Below, in pieces: positions 47,301-57,479 of a stretch of DNA of 64,000 nt. Location: contig MEHQ01000140.1 in the NCBI GenBank assembly GCA_008828725.1, positions 1,099,294 to 1,163,293 on the forward strand, read 5' to 3'. The DNA comes from Saccharina japonica. Its lineage: Eukaryota; Sar; Phaeophyceae; Laminariales; Laminariaceae. The stretch's first letter is position 1; every line of letters begins with the position of its first letter. The position numbers and the translations under genes are program-made. The notes beneath the pieces are model-generated. The model was not told the origin of the DNA, made no database searches, and saw only the letters and a list, made by a program, of their open reading frames with translations.

Positions 47301-47733
47301 GTCTGCCACCCTGTATAGCCCCCCCCGTACGGCAAGCAATGTCTGCCTGGTTGGTGAAAACCCAACGCGCTCCGTCCCGGCATTGTAGGGATGCGAGGGT
47401 CTATGGTCATATGACTACGGCCGTGCACAACATGAGTACACCCCCCCCCTCCCCGTACGGCTGTCTCGCAAAAGCAATACAAGTAGTAACGGCCCTCTAT
47501 GCGTACGCCTATTCTGTATGAAACCCTTCGGTCTGTCTGTCTGTCCGCCGCCCAAATATGCACCCCGTACGGCCGCCCCTCCTCTCGCCAGGCCCACGTT
47601 GGAACTCCGCCATTCGGAGGAAGGTTGGACTCGCACCAAGCACGCTGGCCCCAACCCCCCCAAGTTGTTGCCCGCCAACGGCAACAGCGGCGGTTATTAC
47701 ACGACCACGCCTCAGGAATCGAGAGAGGAGTGA
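41378..47733 (+). CDS. DEG7: DEG7/HtrA-type serine protease, C-terminal exons (5' part not found)
   Basis: Large HtrA/Deg protease of the plant DEG7 and yeast Nma111 type. Only the C-terminal PDZ region is seen. Exons 41378-41461, 42915-43012, 43746-43845, 45856-45933, 46942-46997 and 47592-47733 join in consistent phases to 185 residues and a stop. Diagnostic segments are LTILRDLEEQEVT, WAGMMVQTPHLAI, LGFLPKEGGGVYASRWYGG (next PDZ, with GSPANKY), PTPTLDAFLIAVKDI, VRVKTVDL and LRTDHHYWPTLELR. HYWPTWELR-like endings are characteristic of DEG7. At the exon 3/4 join the usual IVEVNG loses Asn-Gly. The alternative donor at 43851 would give IVEVR instead. The catalytic His-Asp-Ser domain must lie upstream; none was recognised between 18.9 and 41.4 kb. 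Exon 3 contains a run of nine G encoding Gly-Gly-Gly. A C-tailed retroposon with an 11-bp target duplication sits in the last intron. Confidence 0.85.
41515..41875 (-). mobile_element. 5'-truncated LINE copy in DEG7 intron
   Basis: Longest LINE 3' end in the window. On the minus strand it runs from ATAGAGAGTAGAATTCACAT (zinc-knuckle coding) through GTACAAGGAGGAAAG... and a frame with Trp-Lys-Gln-Arg to the stop and ATGAGTACGCCCCCCC. Frameshifts break the reading frame. Confidence 0.8.
42424..42504. mobile_element. MITE family 1, one degraded end
   Basis: Inner inverted repeat CCCGAAATATAAGCACC / GGTGCCTATATTTCGGG. The right end GACAGAGCGGTA fits the family and the left end is diverged. Confidence 0.7.
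43130..43265 (-). repeat. GGGTC-rich inverted-repeat element, copy 1
   Basis: GGGTCGGGTCG runs on one side and CCCGACCCGACCCGACC on the other side of a spacer with CAACTTCTCACGG. A related element in the opposite orientation is at 49680-49880. It lies in a DEG7 intron. Confidence 0.8.
44078..44168 (+). repeat. GTT/GGT trinucleotide microsatellite
   Basis: Runs of GTTGTT and GTGGTG repeats in the DEG7 intron between exons 3 and 4. Confidence 0.9.
44905..45055 (-). mobile_element. T-tailed short interspersed family with AAAAAG repeat
   Basis: (AAAAAG)n at 44920-44957, then CACAGCTGTGAGCTCGAGG and TTCGTCGAAGACTTCATTC. The element reads on the minus strand. Confidence 0.75.
46735..46885 (+). 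mobile_element. Two tandem LINE 3' tails in DEG7 intron
   Basis: Two units of about 70 bp in LINE sense, each ending in a C-run (46793-46800 and 46870-46884). Each carries GTCTCGAAA..GATGC/TTGCGTGGTC and ATGACTTAAGGC-like words. Confidence 0.75.
47334..47450 (+). mobile_element. 5'-truncated C-tailed retroposon with target-site duplication
   Basis: Only the last 117 bp of the family (AAGCAATGTCTGCCTGG to GAGTACACCCCCCCCCT). It is flanked on both sides by CCCCGTACGGC (47323-47333 and 47451-47461), an 11-bp target-site duplication. This is the clearest evidence that the family moves by target-primed reverse transcription. Confidence 0.88.
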
Positions 47734-48080
47734 GCAGGTGGAAGGCATTCTTGACCACCCCATTGTTGGAGGCGGGAGAGAGGGGGGGGGNGGGGGGGGG
47801 GTCGGGGGATTGGGTGCCTATTTTCCATTTTCCATGTTTTTTTTTTTGTTTCCTGCGCGTCGTCGCCATGAGGCACCGCCAAAGCGCACATGGGAAAGTC
47901 GCTGAGGAAATCGTTGGTCGTTGTTTTTCAGCGTACGTATGTACCATTTTTTTTTTTGCCTTGTTTCGAGACGGAAACGTTAAGCGATTCATTGTGTACA
48001 CTCTTCGGGACTTTGCCGCCTTTTTCGGTAGTATGGCCTACAAATACAGAGCGGTCACACACGCAGATGTTCCGCGTTAT
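47734..48080. other. 3' flank of DEG7
   Basis: Contains a G-run with an unresolved base (47781-47801) and pyrimidine-rich sequence. No separate gene seen. Confidence 0.5.
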
Positions 48081-48084
48081 TTAT

Positions 48085-48560
48085 CATCACGCTTGTAGAC
48101 TCGAGCAGGGTGAGGGATGGCGAAGTGCTTACTACGTAGCGTCCTTTTCCTGTCAAAACGTGCTACCAGCTATTATTGATCACTCTTGTTGTAGACTTGT
48201 GCAGAGTGGTGGTGGGGTGCTTTACGTCTCGTCCTTAATCACTCTTCTTGTAGACTTGCGCAGGCAGCGTGATGACGGAAATGGTTTACGTATAATCCTT
48301 GCCTACTAGCTACGTATATACATAACCATTCTTCTTGTAAACTCGCGCAGAATTCATGACGGAGTGCTGTACGTATCGTCCCTAATCGCTCTTGTAGACT
48401 CAGCGGAGAGTGATGGTCGAGTGCGTACGTATCGTCCTGCCTACCAGACGAGTAGTGTTGTTGCTGGCACCGCACTCGATTTGTTTACGGGTATGGTGTG
48501 CAACGTAGACCTCGCACAGTGATGGTGGTGTGCTTGCGTTTCGTCCAACGCACTAAATGA
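48085..48560 (+). repeat. Degenerate tandem repeat of about 60-100 bp
   Basis: Five or six units with CTTGTAGACT(T/C)G.GCAG, TGATGG..GTG.GTACGTATCGTCC and variants. Confidence 0.75.
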
Positions 48561-48599
48561 ACAAACAACAGTGCTGTTAGGAGTATGGGACTCGGTCGA

Positions 48600-49670
48600 C
48601 TGCCTATGGGCATGGTACGGAACTGCACAGGCAGCGCCAAGAGCGACAGATGCGTCGCTACAAACAACGGTGCATGTTTTTTAACACGCTTCGTGTGCAA
48701 GATTACAAAAACAAAACTACAGGATGAAACTTGTGGAGGAGACTTAAATTAGGATGCATGCCGCACAGCATACCTTTTATAGCGGTTGATGATGGAAGAG
48801 AGGGAATGGCGCGGCTTGTGTGTGCTTTGTGTAAACGTGCTATTTATATGCGTGCGAAACGCATGGTTCACGAGGCTTCGTTCTGTTTTTTTTTGTTTCC
48901 CATTTTTGTCTGTGTGTGCGATAGGAGAGCTCATATCACTGTATGGGAATTGTTTACTGACCCTTTTGGACCCCCGAGGGTGCCACCGAAAAAAAAATGA
49001 TAAAAAGTTTAGTTCATCAGCCATCCACGAGTATTGCAGGTGCCCAGCAGCAGCACGGCAGGTAGGGAATGAGGGCCATGCTGAGCCCCCATGTCGTACG
49101 ACTCCTGGCTTTGTAGTTGCGGAAACATCAACCCGCACGATCCCCCCGTGGTCATGCAGCGGCGGATGCTGCAATCAATCTTCACCACATTTTTGTTTTT
49201 TTTTTTGTCATTTTTTCCCCTTTGCAAGTCGTAGGAGGGCTTCTTCAGTCTCGCCGCTGCCTTTGGTGGTTGTTGGCTTTTGCGTTTCTGGTGTCTGTCG
49301 AAAAGCAGGGGTCGGAACGACGGCGGCACCTTCGTACATTGTTTTTTGTAGCACAGCAGTGCATATATAATGGTTGCGGCATTCTTGTCGGTTGCTCCTG
49401 CGGGTGAATGTTTTTTGGGGGGAGTAATTTGGTCGTTTTGTTGCGGTTATTTATATACGAACCCATACGTAAAGTGATGAATAACACCGTCGACCACCGT
49501 TGTTGCATGGCACTTGAGAGTGACAAGACAGCCCCATGGTGCCGACATTGTTGGTGCCTTGTACAGAGCCTTTTATGATGCCTCGTGGCGAGAGAGAAAT
49601 ATTATCTTTGCCGGCTGGACGTCCACCAGCACTCGCGGCGAGGTTCGCACCCGCGCATTGTGTGTGATCC
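48600..49670. other. Interval without recognisable gene
   Basis: Open frames of up to 194 residues (48786-49370) overlap opposing frames and carry no motif. Long T-runs at 49195-49208. Confidence 0.4.
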
Positions 49671-49679
49671 CTCTCGGTT

Positions 49680-49880
49680 TTTTCAGGGGCGTTCACGGGT
49701 CGGGTGAAACCCCGCGGGTTGGGTGGGGTCGGGTGGGTCGGGTCGGGTCTGGTCGGGTCGGGTGACCCAACCCGACACCGAACCGACGCGTGAGATTTTG
49801 AAGACCTCCTGACCCGACCCGGCCCGATCCGACCGGTGAGATGTTGAAGACCTGCTGAAACGACCCGCAAATCGGGTCAT
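49680..49880 (+). repeat. GGGTC-rich inverted-repeat element, copy 2
   Basis: GGGTGGGTCGGGTCGGGTC... on the left, CCTGACCCGACCCGGCCCG on the right, plus GTGAGATTTTGAAGACC and GTGAGATGTTGAAGACC direct units. Homologous to 43130-43265 read in reverse. Confidence 0.8.
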
Positions 49881-49889
49881 GACCTGTGA

Positions 49890-52600
49890 ACAACCCTGTT
49901 TTGTTTTTAGTGCTGTGTTGGCGCCCATGCGCCGCGCATTGCGTGTCGCACATCGCAGTGGGTTGGAAATATGAACACCCATACGTAGGTAGCGATGGGT
50001 TTGGTGATTTTTGCTTGCATTTCAACGCTGGAAACGTAGTCGGTGCTGCGTGTCACAACGTCCGGCGGGCCTTTTTGTTTTTGCGGCACTGCTGTCTTTT
50101 TTATTTACGTTTTGTGTTGATGGCACTTTTTCTGCGTGCGTTCATTATGAAGGCAAGTGTGCCTTGCCGTTTGCTTTTCCTCCGGGGACGGGCCGTTACC
50201 ATCCCCGTCTGATGGGTTGTTCTTCGCGTGCAGAAGTGTACTTTCGATTTGCGAAATTTACCCCTGGCCTCGTGTTGAAAAGATCAATCTTGCCGAGGGT
50301 CAGTCTAGAGTTTGGACGATCGACCCTCTAGAGAAGAGAAGAAAATGGTGTGTTACATGATTCCGTCTTGTACCTGGTATTATTTTCTTGTTGCTTTTGG
50401 CGTTCGCTTGCCGTTTTGGTGTAGTCCCGTTCGCTCCCTACAATCCGGCTGCGCCCGGTGCCGCCAAACGCGGGATTGTATATGCAGTAGAGTCTCGACA
50501 GGATTAGGAGCGGGTGGGTGCATTCAAATAATCCAGTTGCATCGGAAGTTTAGGGACATTACTGATGCATGCTTTCAGTTCGTAATTTTCACAAGAAAAA
50601 CGATTCAAAATCAAGCATACATATTATATAAATACGTACTGTATTGAGAGACGCCCAGATGAAGAGGGTTTTCAGGCGTCCGCCCGTAACCAAAAACGCT
50701 CGCAAGGAAAGTCACGTAACGTAAAAGAGGAACTTCCGCATGATGAATGATTGAAATATGAACAGTTTCCACAGTTTCGGAAAACAAAAGTGAAGAAAAA
50801 TTTGCTCCTGGACGTCGTTGCTCAAAGGCTGCAGAAGTCTCGCCGCATAAAAGGCGTTGACGGCTACCATCTCCCATGAGCAAATTGTTATGTAATTCTT
50901 CCTCAAGTATATAAGCGAAAAAAGAGGGTCCTACCCCGACAAGCAGACGTAAATAAGTTTCCGCTCAGCTGCTCAAATAACGGGGCATTGCGAGCAGGAA
51001 CTTCCCTTCGTACCTATGGCACAAAGGTCAATGTTATTGCTTGTGTGTACTAATAATACGCATAATATCAGGTTCATTCTTACCAGCGGCACCTCTAGCA
51101 CTCTTCTCTTACTACGATAAATTGAGACTGGAAACAAGCAACGCGGATGATACTCATTCGGTTGCGATACTAACACAATGTAACATACCGATGCTATCAT
51201 TTACAGGGAATACCCCAACGCCGATCGGTCCATCGGCAGTATGAGGCAAACGTAGCGTAATGTACCAGGTATATTTACCTGTGGGTGCCAGGCTCACGGC
51301 CCCACCGTCGCAAGGATATGCCCTGCGTCGGTTTCACCATTCGTCGAGGTCAAACGTATCTGTATCTTATTGTACTACTGTGCTCGTTCGTATTCAAATA
51401 CTACTTACCGTGTTCGTCAGCTCCATATTATGATGTCCCGTGCACATGCATTGACTGACGGCACCCAAGGTCTTTGGATGCGAGACACGGGCAGCCCCCT
51501 CCCTTGCCACACACTTCGTATCGTTGATCCAGTTTGTCGTCAAGCCTGGATGCTCCAACAAACTGACATCTCCTGGACGCTGCGTACTCAGACAAGAAAG
51601 GAAAGTGCTACTACAGGCTCAAGCCGAACCTAAGTCCGTACTCATATTGGCGTCGACGTCCGTACTCATATATCTGAACTATCCATCGTGTCATCCAAAA
51701 CAACAGCCCGGCAAACCTTCCACAGATCAGATAGACCATCCATATCCTAACCTGCCTGCATGGGATGCCGATATCTCTTCGTACGCGCACCCTCGCCCGC
51801 ACAAACGCTAAGGACCTCGACAGGGGAAGGTCGTTCGGCCACTGTCGTCGAGGTTTGAGCACGATCCATGCAGTGTGTCGCGCGTAGCGTGTGCTCAAAA
51901 TTCTCTCGGCGGGATAGGATACAAGTACGAGTTCCCCGGTTGTCTACGTACGTACACATGTGAGGCGTTATTTTGTATCCTCTGTTTTTCGAAATGTTGG
52001 TGTTTTTTGCTCATGTATCTATCTTGTGATTTGCTGTTAAGTTTGTCTGTCTGGAATCAATCATGATGACGCGATCCGGAGCGCTTCAGCCCCGCCTTGC
52101 CTCATAGATAGGTAGGGAGGCTGGGTGCCACAACCAGTGCAACGCCGGGTCCCATGCCCTGCCGAGTCCCGACCGCCGCGCGCTGAGCATTGCCCATTCC
52201 CAAGGACAGTGACTACGGACGGCAATGTAAGGGCCATATGGACTCTGTATTTATTAATTAGTGGTCCAGTATTTCCGTTCAGATTGGTACATCACAGCAC
52301 ACTGCGAGTACTGTCGTCATGGTCTCGCGAGTCTCGCGATCCAGAGCGTTTCAGTCCCGCCTCGCGGCATCGGTAGAGAGTGCGAGACACAATGAGCGGG
52401 ACACTACATCTCACGTCGCGCCGAGTCCTGGCCGTCACGTGCTGAGCACTGCCGACAGTCGTGGCCGTGTCACAATCCCGGGGAAGTCCTGACAGCCATC
52501 CCGCCAGCCTAGCTGCTGATATACAATTTTGAATTACGAAATCGGCAGCTGATTCGCTGGCCAAATCTATGCCAGAGGCCGCTGGCTCTTTCTAGAAGAT
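49890..52600. other. Interval without recognisable gene
   Basis: No conserved exon. It contains a short hairpin-bearing repeat at about 51835-51920 (TCGAGGTTTGAGCACGATCC...GTGTGCTCAAAA) that recurs at about 57392-57475. Two related roughly 130-bp sequences lie at 52070-52210 and 52320-52460 (GATCC.GAGCG.TTCAG.CCCGCC), and MITE-1 remnants near 52240-52300. Confidence 0.45.
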
Positions 52601-52624
52601 TAGTGCTGAATACAGCCATCGAGG

Positions 52625-53400
52625 CTCCACTACACCCGGGGATAATAGGGTCCCATCCCCGGTTAATAAATCCTTCCATATCCCTACATTTCCGACCAAC
52701 CGGGTACAAAAACGGCGATCCCCCGGGTCGACACTGCCCCGCACGGTGTGGAAACCCCACCACCATCGGCTGACCACTGATTGACTGAGGCTCATGGAGA
52801 CAGCGGCACACGGGGACGATAGGGTCCCATCACCGCACCATAAACACTTCCATTCATCTGCAACTCCAACAACCCGGGGTTGAAAACGGTCATCCCTCGG
52901 GTCGATACCACCCCGCAAGGTGTGGAAACCCCAACCCCACGGGCTGATGGCTTAGTGAGCTGGCTTTCATGAAGCCAGCGCGCGGCGATAGTTTCTCCTC
53001 GGGGCAACAGCGAGGTCACGTCGCACCCGGGGATGATAGGGTCCCATCCCCGGATAATACATCCTTCCATATATCTATAACTACAACAACCCGGGGTCGA
53101 AAACGGATATAGCCCGGGTCGAAACCGCCTCGCAAAGTGTGGAAACCCCTCCCCCATAAGGTGATTGCTGATTAGGCCGGGGCTCATGGAGCCAGCGCGC
53201 AGTGTGAGTTGCCCCTCGGGACAAGATCGAAGTCCCGCCGCACCCGGGGACGATAGGATCCCATCCCCGGATCAGAAACGCTTCCATTCATCTATAACTC
53301 CAACAACCCGGGGATGAAAATAGACATCCCTCAGATCGATACCACCTCGTAAGGTGTGGAAACCCCAACCCCACGGGCAATAACCCGGGGAATAAAACGG
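52625..53400 (+). repeat. Tandem repeat of about 175-220 bp, four units
   Basis: Units start near 52641, 52815, 53031 and 53250 with GAYRATAGGRTCCCATC. They also share CTTCCAT.TATCTATAACT, CAACAACCCGGGG, CGAAAACGG and GGTGTGGAAACCCC. Confidence 0.88.
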
Positions 53401-53587
53401 ATACCCCCCGGTCCGTACGATGGTTCTTACGTTTCCGTTCAGAGTGGTACATCACAGCATACGAGGACTACCATAATACCAGGTACTACATACTACTATT
53501 TGAAACGCAGCGCAAGCGTCACGAGCGGAGCCGTGGCCGTACCATTAATACCTCGTACCCGCTCTAGTCCACTCTTTTTTTTTTCCA

Positions 53588-54985
53588 TGGACTTCCGCGG
53601 AAGCTTCCATGGAAGCGGTGGAAGCTTCCGTGGAAGCGGCGCAAGTTTTCACGGAAGCTTCCGTGGAACTCCAAGGAAATTTCCGTGGAAATTTCTGTGG
53701 AAGCTTCCACGGGGACGGTGGAAGCTTCCACGCAGGCCGCACGTGCTTCCGTGGAAGATGTCGACGCTGCCGTCATGGAAGCTTCCGTGAACGCTTTCGC
53801 AGAAGATTCCCGGAACTTCCGTGGACGATTCCGTGGAAGCTTCCGCGAAAGCTTCCGTGGAAGCCTCCGTGGAAGCTTCCGTGGAAGATTCCATGAAAGT
53901 AGCTTTCGCGGAAGCTTCCATAAAAACTTCTATGGAAGCTTCCGTGGAAGCTACTTCCGTGGAAGTTTCCATGAAAGATTCCATGGAAGTTTCCGCGAAA
54001 GGTACTTCCATGGAAGCTTCCNCGGAAGCGGAAGCTTCCGTGGAAGTATTCGTGGAAGCTTACCACCACTCGTCCACCAAAGAAAGTGTGATCCCATCAC
54101 ACCCCTCATCCCACACAAAAAGGCCCCGCCAGGATGTGTTCCCATAAGAGCCTTCTTAATAAAAACCGCGGAGTGAGGCGAAGCCGAATGGAGCCACCCT
54201 AGACCTGTCCAGGTGCGAAGAACAACAAGGTCAACTCCCAGCCTCGCTCTTTCCACCACGGGGTCGAATCGCGGAAGCTTCCGCCGCTTCCACGGAAGAG
54301 TCAATCACTTCCATGGAAGCTTCCATTACTTCCATGGAAGCTTCCACGGAAGCGGTAGCTCTCCGTGGAAGTGGTGGTGTAACCTTTCATGGGAGTGACG
54401 GAAATTTCCGTGAAAACTTCCACGGAAGTGTTGGGAGCTTCTGTGGAAGCTTCGCCAACTTCCGTGGAAGCTTCCGTGGAAGTGATGGAAGCTTCCATGG
54501 AATTTTTCGCATGGAACCTTCCGTGAAAGCTACTTCCATGGAAGCTTTCATGGAAGCTTTCGTGGAAGTGGCTTCCACGGGAGCTTCCATGGAATTTTAC
54601 ATGGAAGCTCCCATGAAAACTTCCGTGGAAGTTGGCGGAAAATTCCATGGAAAATTCCAAGGCTTCCGTGGAAGTTTCCATGGAAGCTTATCACCACTTC
54701 CATGGAAAGCTACTACCGTTGCTTTCATGGATTCTTGAATGAATTTCCGCTTGCACCGCTGGAAGTTGGTGGACGTTCTTCAAACGTGTGGACATTCGTG
54801 GAAGCGAATACAGTCCAAGGAAGCTTCCGTGGAAGCTTCCATCCATACTTCCGTGGAAACTTCCACTGTAATTTCCACGGAAGTTTCCACGGTGGAAGTA
54901 TCCACGGAAGCTTCCGTGCTTCCATGGAAACTTCCAACGCTTCCGTGGAAGCTTCCGCCGCTTCCATGGAGGCTTCCATCACTTC
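53588..54985. repeat. Array of a 12-bp palindromic unit GGAAGCTTCCRT
   Basis: Three blocks (53588-54062, 54271-54712, 54800-54985) built from GGAAGCTTCC joined by GT or AT, so GGAAGCTTCC and TTCCRTGGAA palindromes alternate and overlap. Both strands read almost the same. Because 12 is a multiple of 3, several frames on both strands stay open (Met/Val-Glu-Ala-Ser, Phe-His-Gly-Ser and Lys-Leu-Pro-Trp repeats); these are not evidence of protein. Spacers are unique sequence. One unresolved base at 54022. The array ends at a C-run (54986-55000). Confidence 0.93.
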
Positions 54986-55000
54986 CCCCCCCCCCCCCCG

Positions 55001-57390
55001 TAAATAGGAAGTACTCGTACGTAGGAAGTAGGGAAGAACCGAACGCAACGCCATACCAACGACCACACCAATGTTCCGGCGAGAGAGAAGCAATAAACAC
55101 ACGGCGAACGGCCTGGCGTAGCTTGAACGAAGGCTCACAGCCGGCTGGTGAGTTCTTCGCGCTGTATTTTTTTTACGAACCTTTTTTTTTGGAAGAGAAT
55201 ATATCGAAGAAAAAAATGTGGGCAAGAAATGACTTCCGAAAAAAAGAGGGTGTATCGCGGCCCACAAGCGAGCAGGGGTGGCACAAAACTTTTTCTTCCT
55301 ACAGCCCCGAGGCAATGGCACACCAGCAGCAGCAGCAGCAGCAACGTATGCATTTATTTACCGGTCCGGTACGTAACAAGTGTGCATGCGTGCGTACAGC
55401 AGTAGTAGTGATAGTACCAGGTATAAGGGTAATCGCACCTTACTGCTATCTCTCTTCGTATTGAAGAATCAGCTCTCACAATTGGACAATGGGTGTACTG
55501 GGTGTCGATGGGTATATATAGAAAGAACGGTTTGATGTGAAAAAACGTACACACACTGCAGGATGTACCTGGTGCCCTGGTCTGTGTGTTACACTGCTGT
55601 ATGCACTGCTGTATATACCAGGTATATTATACGTGCCATGGTGTTGTTTACTTTTTTCATTTCCAGTTCAAACCCATGGCCCGCGGGAACCTTTTCTTAA
55701 TTATTATTTCCCTCTTCTCCCTCTTCTCCCCTCTCCCACCGGTGCTTGGCTTACATCGCGCATGCATGCATAGAGCTCGGCGTTCCCTCTGCTCATCGAT
55801 GTATTCATCTCTCTTTTTCAGTTGCCACCTCGCCGCTGGTGCGTTTTTTTTTCGGCGACAGGACGAAAGAAAACTATCAGCGTTTTGTTTTTCGGCGACA
55901 GAAAAAAAAAAGAAAACTATCAGCGTTCCCTCTACTCCGTCGATTTTCATCTCTTCTTTGTTTTGTTGCCACCTCCTCGCGCTTGTGCATGTTCTCGTTT
56001 CGGCAACACGACAAAAGAAAGCTCAGAAAAAAACAAAATAAGAAACACCTTGCTGTGCAATATTAATATTGTGCACTGCACACCAGCCGAGATTTGCGAA
56101 CCCCAACGCAGGCGCACGGTGGCAGTTATTTTTATGGTAGTTTACCGTTAGACCAGCAAGATAACCCCGCGTATGCATGCATTTGAGTGCACGCAATGTA
56201 CCTACTATTAATAGTATGAGTACTACTGCTGTGCTTCGTATGTATGGTACGCGTCGTATGTAAATAGTATACGTACATATTATTATAGATATATACATGT
56301 GATGCCGAACGCTCACAGTTCTGAGTCTCGAGGGCTATATACTTATTATGTAAAAAAATGAGGCGTGACGGCAGCAGTAAGCACCGTGTTTTTTTTTGCT
56401 AGTTCCGTTAGTTCATTGGCCCTGCGACAAAGTGCAGCACGTAGTGCCAGTCAATTTGTCAAACCAAATGTATGATTGGGAGATGCGCTTGTACTTGTAT
56501 GAAGTGTAGCGCTGAAGAAAAAAACGGCAGTGGAGTAGTAGGCCCTCTGCCACAAAGGCAGGAGCCAAGACCATGCAGACATAAAAAAATAAAATAAAAA
56601 TAAATAAAAATAAATAAAAATAAAACAGGAGTGGGACTGGCACCGTGTCGTTCATACGTGCCGAGGGTTAGCTGCATCAAGAACAGAAAAACCAAGACCA
56701 CTAATAGCAAAAGCGCGAAACAGTGTCTCCAGCACAAGAAACTGCGAATACTCGTACTGCTATTGTAGGTGTACCTCCCTTTCTTGCCCTGAACTACGAG
56801 GTAGGCTTGCTTGCTTTTTTTTGTTTTTTTTGTTTTCCGTTGTCCTCTAACAAGGTTCAGCTCAAATATCAATGTATCATGCCATGTGATACGTACGGTG
56901 TACGGTGGGCGGTAGGAAGAAGAAAAGACAAAAAGGAAGCTGAACAAAGCAGTTGTTTTCGTATAATATATGCCTTGGTATTACTTGTGTATTCCTTCAG
57001 TTCAGAAAGAGAACCCTGTCTGTGGTCTGTAGTCTGTAGGCACGTGGTATACATAAGCTTTGCTTGCGGTGCACGCGTGCATGCAGACTCCCAACACTTT
57101 GCCTGGTATACGAAGTGTAAGTTCTCTCTGCTATGTTACCCTCGTGACATGGGACTGCTTGCTCAATAACGTACCAGGGTGTTTCACTACGCCACGACGC
57201 GCTTATGTCGATGGATTGATTGTAAGTATTTGATTGGACAAATACCTCGTATATAACAGTACACATATATATGTACCAGGTATAGTTATGTTTGTGAAAT
57301 TTTCGCACTTTTCGCAACTTTTCTCTTCGCACGAGCACTTTTCGGCAAAACGCTAAGTACCCCGACACGGGAGGCCCGGCCGGACAAATT
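55001..57390. other. AT-rich interval without recognisable gene
   Basis: Contains a CAG microsatellite (55324-55343), several TAC..GTA words (55395, 55415, 55616, 57274) and A/T runs including AAATA repeats (56585-56625). A 256-residue minus frame at 56997-57767 has no motif. Confidence 0.45.
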
Positions 57391-57391
57391 G

Positions 57392-57475
57392 GTCGAGGTT
57401 TGAGCTCGATCCGAGCACTGTAGCTCGCGTGGCGGGCGCTCAAAGTTTTTTTTCCCGCGGGAGTGGATAAGCCGA
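57392..57475 (+). repeat. Hairpin-bearing short repeat (pair of 51835-51920)
   Basis: TCGAGGTTTGAGCTCGATCC ... GCGGGCGCTCAAAG; TTTGAGC and GCTCAAA are inverse complements about 40 bp apart. Confidence 0.6.
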
Positions 57476-57479
57476 TTTC

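Noticed and set aside
53356-54738. Several long Glu-Ala-Ser, His-Gly-Ser and Lys-Leu-Pro-Trp repeat frames on both strands
   Set aside because: A 12-bp palindromic repeat keeps many frames open at once. This is a property of the DNA repeat.
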